A DNA stretch of 5,455 nt, taken from NCBI GenBank assembly GCA_030679635.1, contig JAUXSZ010000217.1, positions 1 to 5,455 on the forward strand. Reading direction: 5' to 3'. Below the pieces are notes generated by a model. That model worked only from the letters and a program-made list of their open reading frames with translations. It had not been told where the DNA came from and ran no database searches. Shown piece after piece: positions 1 through 4,770 of this stretch. The DNA comes from Sulfuricurvum sp. Its GTDB lineage: Bacteria > Campylobacterota > Campylobacteria > Campylobacterales > Sulfurimonadaceae. The position numbers and the translations under genes are program-made. The stretch's first letter is position 1. The number at the start of each line of letters is the position of its first letter.

Positions 1-192
1 GATTTTCAACGGCATGATGTCATACGTATTGGAAAGTTCTTCTCTCATCGCTTTCGGGAGATTTTGCATCTGCTCAAAGCTGGTGGCATATTGCTGATAA
101 ATCCATCCCCAAATCTGTTTCGCCCGAAACGAGGGCTTAACGAGAGCGGAGAGTTCCTCTTTTGTATAATCGAGGAGGCAGGCCTTAGACAT
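1..192 (-). CDS. rlmN: RlmN, dual-specificity 23S rRNA/tRNA adenine-C2 methyltransferase, N-terminal fragment
   Basis: Only the first 64 residues are in the window; the gene continues past the left edge. The visible part is the small N-terminal RNA-binding (HhH-like) domain that precedes the radical-SAM core. It has the family signature FRAKQIWGWIYQ at residues 22-33, then a short helix ending in QNLPKAMREEL at 43-53. The catalytic CxxxCxxC cluster and the methyl-carrying cysteines lie outside, so activity cannot be judged. RlmN is known to methylate C2 of A2503 in 23S rRNA and A37 of some tRNAs, using two SAM molecules and a 4Fe-4S cluster. The start codon lies inside the end of the upstream phosphorylase-like gene (8-base overlap), with a good ribosome site, GAGAGG at 201-206, eight bases upstream. 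The overlap implies coupling to that gene. The family call is confident; completeness is unknown. Confidence 0.9.
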   Translation of the reverse strand, partial: MSKACLLDYTKEELSALVKPSFRAKQIWGWIYQQYATSFEQMQNLPKAMREELSNTYDIMPLKI

Positions 193-721
193 GATTCAAT
201 CCTCTCTTTTGCAAATGCTCAAACAGAAGCTGTTTTGCTTTGTCATGATTGGCCACAAAATCACGATGGGCATTTGCATCGCAATAATTGGTGATGCAAA
301 ATACCCCCCCCGCCGGGATTTCAAACTCTTGGGCAATCCGCATGACGCTGAAAAATTCCATGTTTTCAATCCCCATTCCCAAGCTGCGAAACTGCTCCAT
401 CGCTTTTTCACTCGTCGTAATGTAGTTGGAAGAGTTCACCATCACATCTTTGACCCCCTGCACTTGGCTGGAGACGACATTATCCATAGGGGTATACCCT
501 CGGTTATCCAAAAATCCTAACTCGATGTTAGCCGATGTTTTAGATTCGATGATCTCGAAAGTCTCATGTTTTCCGTAGCTTCCGGCACTCCCGACAAACA
601 AAATAAACTCCGGTTTGTCAAACAAACACAAACGGGTAAGATTCATCGCACTCTCAACAAGCCCGACCCCTATCGGCAACGCAAACCCAAACGTCTCATT
701 GTTTCCGGCGCAAACGATCAT
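185..721 (-). CDS. Small purine-nucleoside-phosphorylase-like protein (PNP/UDP phosphorylase superfamily)
   Basis: The 178-residue protein looks like a compact member of the nucleoside phosphorylase/hydrolase superfamily, probably acting on a purine nucleoside in the cytoplasm; the exact substrate cannot be read from sequence. Visible family landmarks are the strand-loop FILFVGSAGSYG (39-50), the Met-Glu ribose-contact motif in GIENMEFFSVMRIAQ (M121, E122), and CITNYC (142-147) followed by ANHDKA (157-162). N145 and H159 are 14 residues apart, the same spacing as catalytic N243 and H257 of human trimeric PNP. About 45 residues precede the GSAG loop, far fewer than in trimeric PNPs, so the usual N-terminal phosphate loop seems absent. 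The ATG overlaps the hisF stop (ATGA), and the stop overlaps the rlmN start, so it sits in the middle of a coupled operon. A run of eight G on the coding strand (304-311) falls at residues 137-140. Alternatives are a nucleosidase or futalosine-hydrolase relative. Family fairly sure, activity not. Confidence 0.75.
   Translation of the reverse strand: MIVCAGNNETFGFALPIGVGLVESAMNLTRLCLFDKPEFILFVGSAGSYGKHETFEIIESKTSANIELGFLDNRGYTPMDNVVSSQVQGVKDVMVNSSNYITTSEKAMEQFRSLGMGIENMEFFSVMRIAQEFEIPAGGVFCITNYCDANAHRDFVANHDKAKQLLFEHLQKRGLNHV
201..206 (-). promoter_or_regulatory. Ribosome binding site of rlmN
   Basis: The minus strand reads GAGAGGA just upstream of the rlmN ATG, with eight bases between GAGAGG and the start. 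The site lies inside the 3' end of the upstream gene. It fixes the rlmN start at 192 and supports independent or reinitiating translation of rlmN within the overlap. Confidence 0.6.
304..311 (-). repeat. G8 homopolymer inside the PNP-like gene
   Basis: Eight consecutive C on the plus strand are eight G on the coding strand, spanning the codons for A137, G138, G139 and V140. The reading frame is intact at this length. Losing one G would give a new tail ending at the stop at 196-198. Gaining one G would end the protein at 261-263. Poly-G tracts are the classical phase-variable switches in Campylobacter, but eight bases is at the short end of that range. Confidence 0.6.
718..721 (-). other. ATGA stop/start overlap between hisF and the PNP-like gene
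   Basis: The hisF stop TGA (718-720) and the next gene's ATG (719-721) share bases. The last hisF codons supply a GGTGAGG purine stretch that sits only about two bases from the ATG, too close for an ideal ribosome site. Translation of the second gene therefore probably depends on ribosomes terminating hisF. Confidence 0.75.
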
Positions 722-1476
722 AACCTCACCGCGATGCCGTTGCCACGTAAATAACGTTTAAGATCCATAATATCGATCTCCTTGTAGTGAAAAATGCTCG
801 CGGCTAACGCGGCATCTGCCCCATGCTCAAACGCCTCTTTGATATGCTCCATCGTTCCCGCACCGCCGCTGGCGATTACCGGGACATTCACGGCATGGCT
901 GATCTGCTCGGTAATGGAGAGATCAAATCCGGCCTTTGTCCCATCGGCGTCCATCGAGGTGAGCAGTATCTCTCCAGCCCCTCGATTGACAACCTCTTTT
1001 GCCCACTCAAGCGCATTAATCCCCGTATCGACACGGCCGCCGTTGAGATAGACATTATGCTGATTTCCCGTCCGTTTCACGTCAATCGCAACGACGATGC
1101 ACTGCGAGCCGAACCGTTTGGCCCCCTCATCGATAAACTCAGGTCGTTTGATCGCGGCTGAGTTGATACTCACTTTATCGCATCCGACGGCGAGAAGACG
1201 ATAAATATCGTTCAATGTACGGATTCCGCCCCCTACCGTTAGCGGGATAAACACTTCACGCGCCACTTGTTCAACAATATGGACGATCGTATCACGCTCT
1301 TCATGCGATGCGGTAATGTCCAAAAAAGTGAGCTCGTCGGCTCCCTCATCATTGTAGCGCTTCGCTATTTCAACAGGATCTCCTGCGTCTTTAAGTCCGA
1401 CAAAATTAACGCCCTTAACCACACGGCCGTCTTTCACGTCCAAACAGGGGATAATCCGTTTCGCGAAATATTCCAT
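718..1476 (-). CDS. hisF: Imidazole glycerol phosphate synthase, cyclase subunit HisF
   Basis: HisF is the (beta-alpha)8-barrel half of IGP synthase. With the glutaminase HisH it converts PRFAR plus ammonia to imidazole glycerol phosphate and AICAR, linking histidine and purine synthesis. The 252 residues match the family's usual length. Catalytic aspartates are visible as D13 in RIIPCLDVKDGRVVKG and D132 in VVAIDVKR. Phosphate-binding glycine loops are VGGGIR (81-86) and ASGGAG (202-207), and SMDADGTKAGFD (174-185) is the typical loop near the end of the barrel. The start at 1476 gives the standard MEYFAKRIIP N-terminus. A weak AGTAGG lies four bases upstream. The gene leads the operon with the PNP-like gene and rlmN, overlapping the former by ATGA. 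No other his gene is visible here, so hisF is separated from any adjacent hisH within this window. Confidence 0.97.
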   Translation of the reverse strand: MEYFAKRIIPCLDVKDGRVVKGVNFVGLKDAGDPVEIAKRYNDEGADELTFLDITASHEERDTIVHIVEQVAREVFIPLTVGGGIRTLNDIYRLLAVGCDKVSINSAAIKRPEFIDEGAKRFGSQCIVVAIDVKRTGNQHNVYLNGGRVDTGINALEWAKEVVNRGAGEILLTSMDADGTKAGFDLSITEQISHAVNVPVIASGGAGTMEHIKEAFEHGADAALAASIFHYKEIDIMDLKRYLRGNGIAVRL

Positions 1477-1504
1477 ACTACCTACTTCATGCTGTAATTC
1501 TAAT

Positions 1505-1533
1505 AGTATATCTTCGCTTCACTTAACCCCCAA
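1505..1533 (-). promoter_or_regulatory. Candidate sigma-70 promoter for the hisF operon
   Basis: On the minus strand TTGGGG (1528-1533) and TATACT (1505-1510) are separated by 17 bases. The -10 matches the consensus at five of six positions and the -35 only at its TTG. The -10 ends 28 bases before the hisF ATG, giving a short leader. Housekeeping promoters in Campylobacterota are known to rely mainly on the -10, so this is plausible but unproven. Confidence 0.45.
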
Positions 1534-1586
1534 TTACCCATAACAATTGATAAGAAAAATAAATACATAATTTCTATTCAAAGTCC

Positions 1587-1615
1587 TTGACACGTCATTA
1601 CTTCTCTGGCTTAAT
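1587..1615 (+). promoter_or_regulatory. Candidate promoter for rsmA (perfect -35, poor -10)
   Basis: A perfect TTGACA at 1587-1592 is followed after 17 bases by CTTAAT (1610-1615), which matches the -10 consensus at four of six positions but lacks the critical second-position A. TAATAA at 1612-1617 is an alternative with a longer 19-base spacer. Transcription would start roughly 30 bases before rsmA. Moderate to low confidence. Confidence 0.35.
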
Positions 1616-1650
1616 AAGAGATTAACACTTTATTCGGTAAACTCCAAATA

Positions 1651-2427
1651 ATGCAAAACCGTCCTATGAAAGCCAAAAAAAGATTTGGTCAAAATTTTTT
1701 ACGTGACGAAAGCGTTGTGTCACAAATCATCCAATCGATGCCCCTCACCCCTTATCGCATTGCGGAAATCGGGCCTGGATTAGGTGATTTAACTAAATAT
1801 TTAGTTGATGTCAAAAGTGTCACCGCTTTTGAGGTCGATACCGACTTGTGCAAGCATTTACAGCACCATCTTGCCGATGCCATCGCTACCAATAAACTCA
1901 CACTCCGATGCGGAGATGTGCTAGAAACTTGGAAGAGTGAACTTTTAGATGAACCGTACGATTTAGTGGCAAATCTGCCCTATTACATCGCGACAAATAT
2001 CATACTAAAAGCCCTCGCAGATCCGGCGTGTCAAAATATGCTTGTCATGATTCAGCGTGAAGTAGCGGAAAAATTCTCCGCTGCACCCAATGAGAGAGCT
2101 TTCGGAGCACTCAGCGTAATAGCACAGAGCGTGGCAGACGTAGAAATCGTCCTCCATGTTCCCCCTACTGCGTTTGAGCCCGCGCCCAAAGTCGATTCTG
2201 CCGTACTGCTCATTCGAAAAACGGCCAATCGTAATGATGAAGAATTTGAGGAGATGTTGCGCAGTGCCTTCACGCAACCTCGTAAAACTCTTTACAAAAA
2301 TCTCACTGCACGCTACGATGGAGAGGCTCTGACTCATGCGTTTTTAACGCTAGAGCTTGAGCGCACCATCCGACCTCATCAGCTTAGCACCTCTGACTTT
2401 CACCGACTCTACGCCCTATTACAATAG
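1651..2427 (+). CDS. rsmA: 16S rRNA (adenine1518-N6/adenine1519-N6)-dimethyltransferase RsmA (KsgA)
   Basis: RsmA dimethylates the two adjacent adenines in the helix-45 loop of 16S rRNA, using SAM, during late 30S assembly; loss classically gives kasugamycin resistance. The 258-residue protein shows the family motifs in order: KKRFGQNFLRD (9-19), SAM-binding EIGPGLGDLT (39-48), acidic ribose contact E61 in FEVD, GDV (88-90), the catalytic NLPYYI (108-113), FEPAPKVDSAV (175-185), and the C-terminal FTQPRKTLYKNL (207-218). Length is normal. Two nearby ATGs (1651 and 1666) are possible starts and neither has a clear Shine-Dalgarno; an in-frame stop at 1615-1617 excludes a longer form. I keep 1651, which leaves a short basic leader before RFGQNF. 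It is first in a plus-strand pair with rnj, an order I recall from Helicobacter and Campylobacter. Function very likely as named. Confidence 0.96.
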   Translation: MQNRPMKAKKRFGQNFLRDESVVSQIIQSMPLTPYRIAEIGPGLGDLTKYLVDVKSVTAFEVDTDLCKHLQHHLADAIATNKLTLRCGDVLETWKSELLDEPYDLVANLPYYIATNIILKALADPACQNMLVMIQREVAEKFSAAPNERAFGALSVIAQSVADVEIVLHVPPTAFEPAPKVDSAVLLIRKTANRNDEEFEEMLRSAFTQPRKTLYKNLTARYDGEALTHAFLTLELERTIRPHQLSTSDFHRLYALLQ

Positions 2428-2439
2428 TCATTTTTTGAC

Positions 2440-2468
2440 TTAAAAACGGCTAGTATCGATCGTAAAAT
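2440..2468 (+). promoter_or_regulatory. Candidate promoter in front of rnj
   Basis: In the 91-base gap between rsmA and rnj, TAAAAT (2463-2468) matches the -10 consensus at five of six positions. TTAAAA lies 17 bases upstream (2440-2445) as a weak -35, preceded by a T6 run and an overlapping TTGACT (2435-2440). No terminator separates the genes, so rnj may be transcribed both from here and by read-through from rsmA. Confidence 0.35.
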
Positions 2469-2507
2469 TTATACCTCAATAACGTACCTAATTAACAAAA
2501 TAAATTA

Positions 2508-2512
2508 AAGGA
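2508..2512 (+). promoter_or_regulatory. Ribosome binding site of rnj
   Basis: AAGGA sits six bases before the ATG at 2519, a good Shine-Dalgarno. It matters because it fixes the start of the long repeat-bearing N-terminal extension: translation really begins upstream of the repeats rather than at the conserved nuclease domain. Confidence 0.7.
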
Positions 2513-2518
2513 TTACCA

Positions 2519-4699
2519 ATGGCAGACGAACAAATAGAATCTCAACCACAAGCTCAAGGCGAAAACCGTCCTCCAAGATCAGAGAACCGCAGACCATTTC
2601 GAAGCAGAAACGCTGCCCGTCCTGAAGGTTCAACCGTAAATACGGGCGAAGGGGCACAAAGAGAGGGGGATACTCCCCGTCCTCCACGTACCGATAATCG
2701 ACCTCCAAGACAAGACAACCGTCCTCCTCGCGAAGACAATCGTCCACCCCGTCAGGATAACCGTCCCCCTCGCGAAGACAATCGCCCACCGCGCCAGGAT
2801 AACCGTCCTCCCCGCGAAGACAACCGCCCGCCGCGTCAAGACAACCGTCCTGCTCGCAGCGAAGGGCAAGCAGAAAATGTAGCTTCTGAATCAGAAAACA
2901 ATTCACGCCCATCACGCGGCCGTGGCGGCCGTCGTGGTTCAACCAGTGCCCCGATCGACACCAACCTGCGTGATTTCGTATTGCAAAACCAAGAGGTACA
3001 CAAAAATCGTCTCAATCCTCATCTTAAACTCAATTTAGACAATAACGAAAAGATCAAAATCACCCCATTGGGCGGTTTGGGTGAAATCGGCGGAAATATC
3101 ACCGTCATTGAAACCGAAAACGAAGCGATTATTATTGATATCGGAATGAGCTTCCCGGACGAAGAGATGCACGGTGTTGACATCTTGGTTCCGGACTTCA
3201 CGTATTTACGTGAAATTCGCAAAAAAATCGTGGCCGTTATTATCACCCATGCACACGAAGACCACATCGGAGCCGTACCGTATTTCTTCAAAGAGATGCA
3301 GTTTCCAATTTACGGAACACCCCTTCCACTTGCGATGATCGGCAACAAATTCGACGAGCACCACATGCGTGATTTCCGCCGATATTTCAACCCGATCGTA
3401 AAACGACAGGTATACAAAATCGGTAACGATTTCGACATCGAATGGATGCACATGACCCACTCGATCATTGACTCCTCTTCATTAGCGATCACGACCAAAG
3501 CCGGAACCATTATCCACACGGGTGACTTTAAAATCGATTTCACCCCGGTTGATGGGTATACAGCAGACATTCACCGTCTTGCCCATTACGGCGAAAAAGG
3601 GGTATTGTGCCTCTTAAGCGACTCCACGAACTCTTACAATAAAGAGTGGACACCTAGTGAACTCGCCGTAGCTCCTGGATTTGACCGCATCTTCGGAAAA
3701 GCTGAGGGGCGTATCATCATGTCAACCTTCAGCTCGAATATCCACCGTGTCTATCAAGCGATACAGTACGGAATAAAGTGCAATCGAAAAATCTGTGTTA
3801 TCGGTCGATCCATGGAACGAAACCTCGAAATTGCTATGCAGTACGAGTACATCAAGCTTCCTAAAAATATTTTTGTGGATGCCGAAGAAGCAAATCGTAT
3901 GAACGACAAAGATGTATTGATCATCACAACCGGAAGCCAAGGTGAGCCCAGTTCAGCGCTCTTCCGAATGGCCATCGGTGAACATCGTCATATCAAGATT
4001 AAACCAACCGATTTGATCGTCCTCTCAGCTCGCGCTATTCCTGGTAATGAGGGGTCAATTTCTGGAATGTTGAACTACCTTCAGCGTGCAGGTGCCCGTG
4101 TTGCGAATGACCGAGATATCCACGTATCCGGTCACGGAAGCATGGAAGAGCAAAAGCTCATGCTTCGTTTAACGAATCCTAAATTTTTCCTTCCGGTTCA
4201 CGGCGAATACAACCACATCATGAAACATCGTGATACCGCTATCAGCTGTGGCGTTCCTGAGCGCAATATTCTCCTAATGACCGATGGAGACTGTATTGAA
4301 GTAAGCAGTAAAATGATGCGCAAATCCAAAACCGTCAAAACCGGAAAAACCTACATCGACAACCAAAACAATCACCAAATTGAAGACGACATCGTTATCG
4401 ATCGTCAGAAAATGGCAAGTGAGGGGATGGTTGTCCTCGTGGCTCAAGTCGGCATTGCGGATTCACGTCTCTTATCCAAGCCTCTTGTTACGAGCTTTGG
4501 TCTTGTAGCTGACCGAAACGACAAAGCCTTTGCAGCAGAGATGGAAGATGTCCTTGAGCACTTCTTGCTGAACCTCAAGCCTGGTCTCATCGAGAATCCA
4601 AAAGCACTTGAGAATGATTTACGCCAAGTAGTGCGCAAACATATTTACCGTAAAATGAAAAAATACCCGCTTATCGTTCCTCACGTTTTCGTGATGTAA
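2519..4699 (+). CDS. rnj: Ribonuclease J with long repetitive disordered N-terminal extension
   Basis: RNase J is a zinc-dependent metallo-beta-lactamase/beta-CASP nuclease with 5'-3' exo- and endonuclease activity in rRNA maturation and mRNA decay. The core starts at about residue 178 with KIKITPLGGLGEIGGN. Metal ligands are visible as HAHEDH (244-249), THSIIDSS around H314, and GDFKID with D336. SDSTN (367-371) follows. The beta-CASP part has STFSSNIHR (402-410), TTGSQGEP (470-477), SARAIPGNE (503-511), HVSGHG (535-540) and PVHGEY (559-564). The C-terminal domain ends in IVPHVFVM. At 726 residues it is about 170 longer than Bacillus RNase J. The excess is an Arg/Pro/Asn-rich N-terminus with eight DNRPPR(Q/E) heptads (59-114) and an RGG-like patch SRGRGGRRGS (132-141), presumably unstructured. 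Helicobacter RNase J also carries an N-terminal extension and partners the DEAD-box helicase RhpA. The extension's role here is inferred to be RNA or partner binding. Confidence 0.97.
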   Translation: MADEQIESQPQAQGENRPPRSENRRPFRSRNAARPEGSTVNTGEGAQREGDTPRPPRTDNRPPRQDNRPPREDNRPPRQDNRPPREDNRPPRQDNRPPREDNRPPRQDNRPARSEGQAENVASESENNSRPSRGRGGRRGSTSAPIDTNLRDFVLQNQEVHKNRLNPHLKLNLDNNEKIKITPLGGLGEIGGNITVIETENEAIIIDIGMSFPDEEMHGVDILVPDFTYLREIRKKIVAVIITHAHEDHIGAVPYFFKEMQFPIYGTPLPLAMIGNKFDEHHMRDFRRYFNPIVKRQVYKIGNDFDIEWMHMTHSIIDSSSLAITTKAGTIIHTGDFKIDFTPVDGYTADIHRLAHYGEKGVLCLLSDSTNSYNKEWTPSELAVAPGFDRIFGKAEGRIIMSTFSSNIHRVYQAIQYGIKCNRKICVIGRSMERNLEIAMQYEYIKLPKNIFVDAEEANRMNDKDVLIITTGSQGEPSSALFRMAIGEHRHIKIKPTDLIVLSARAIPGNEGSISGMLNYLQRAGARVANDRDIHVSGHGSMEEQKLMLRLTNPKFFLPVHGEYNHIMKHRDTAISCGVPERNILLMTDGDCIEVSSKMMRKSKTVKTGKTYIDNQNNHQIEDDIVIDRQKMASEGMVVLVAQVGIADSRLLSKPLVTSFGLVADRNDKAFAAEMEDVLEHFLLNLKPGLIENPKALENDLRQVVRKHIYRKMKKYPLIVPHVFVM
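2693..2860 (+). repeat. Eight tandem 21-bp units (42-bp higher-order repeat) in the rnj 5' region
   Basis: Eight consecutive 21-base units encode D-N-R-P-P-R followed alternately by Q and E; the last unit degenerates to DNRPARS. Because Q and E alternate, the larger period is 42 bases, with three pairs at 2714-2755, 2756-2797 and 2798-2839. By eye, neighbouring pairs differ at 5 and 6 of 42 positions, all in third codon positions and all silent. Degenerate related units lie upstream (ENRPPRS at residues 15-21, ENRRPFRS at 22-29, TPRPPRT at 52-58), suggesting older expansion of the same motif. Confidence 0.95.
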
Positions 4700-4718
4700 G
4701 GTTAACGCATCTTCTCCC

Positions 4719-4739
4719 ATCCTGAACTTGGTTCAGGAT
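4719..4739 (+). terminator. Hairpin after rnj, probable terminator
   Basis: ATCCTGAAC (4719-4727) pairs perfectly with GTTCAGGAT (4731-4739) around a three-base loop, 19 bases after the rnj stop. The following bases, CTTTAG then CTCTTTCC, are only moderately T-rich, so it is not a textbook intrinsic terminator. It lies between convergent genes and could also stabilise or end transcripts from the minus-strand phospholipase gene, although no T run follows on that strand. Confidence 0.5.
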
Positions 4740-4770
4740 CTTTAGTTCACTCTTTCCTCATTCCAATCTA

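Larger units (their letters stand above)
1477..1650. other. Divergent intergenic region between hisF and rsmA
   Basis: This AT-rich 174-base gap separates the two divergent transcription units. It holds the candidate hisF promoter on the left and a candidate rsmA promoter on the right. I see no RNA gene, riboswitch-like structure or convincing operator; the CAATTG palindrome at 1544-1549 is too short to mean anything alone. Confidence 0.6.

Noticed and set aside
191..520. 109-codon plus-strand open frame opposite the PNP-like gene
   Set aside because: Antisense to a gene with recognisable family motifs and operon overlaps on both sides; the peptide resembles nothing I know.
823..1161. 112-codon plus-strand open frame inside hisF
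   Set aside because: It lies wholly opposite a complete, confidently recognised hisF, and its sequence has no family character or start signal.
2693..2860. CRISPR-like regular repeats
   Set aside because: The units are directly adjacent with no unique spacers, are in frame inside a conserved gene, and vary only at third codon positions.
2505..2942. 145-codon minus-strand open frame opposite the rnj repeat, with its own repeated Cys/Asp/Gly-rich peptide
   Set aside because: It is the mirror of the tandem repeat: a 21-base unit without stops stays open in several frames. RNase J itself has a good ribosome site, family match and silent-site variation that protects its own frame.
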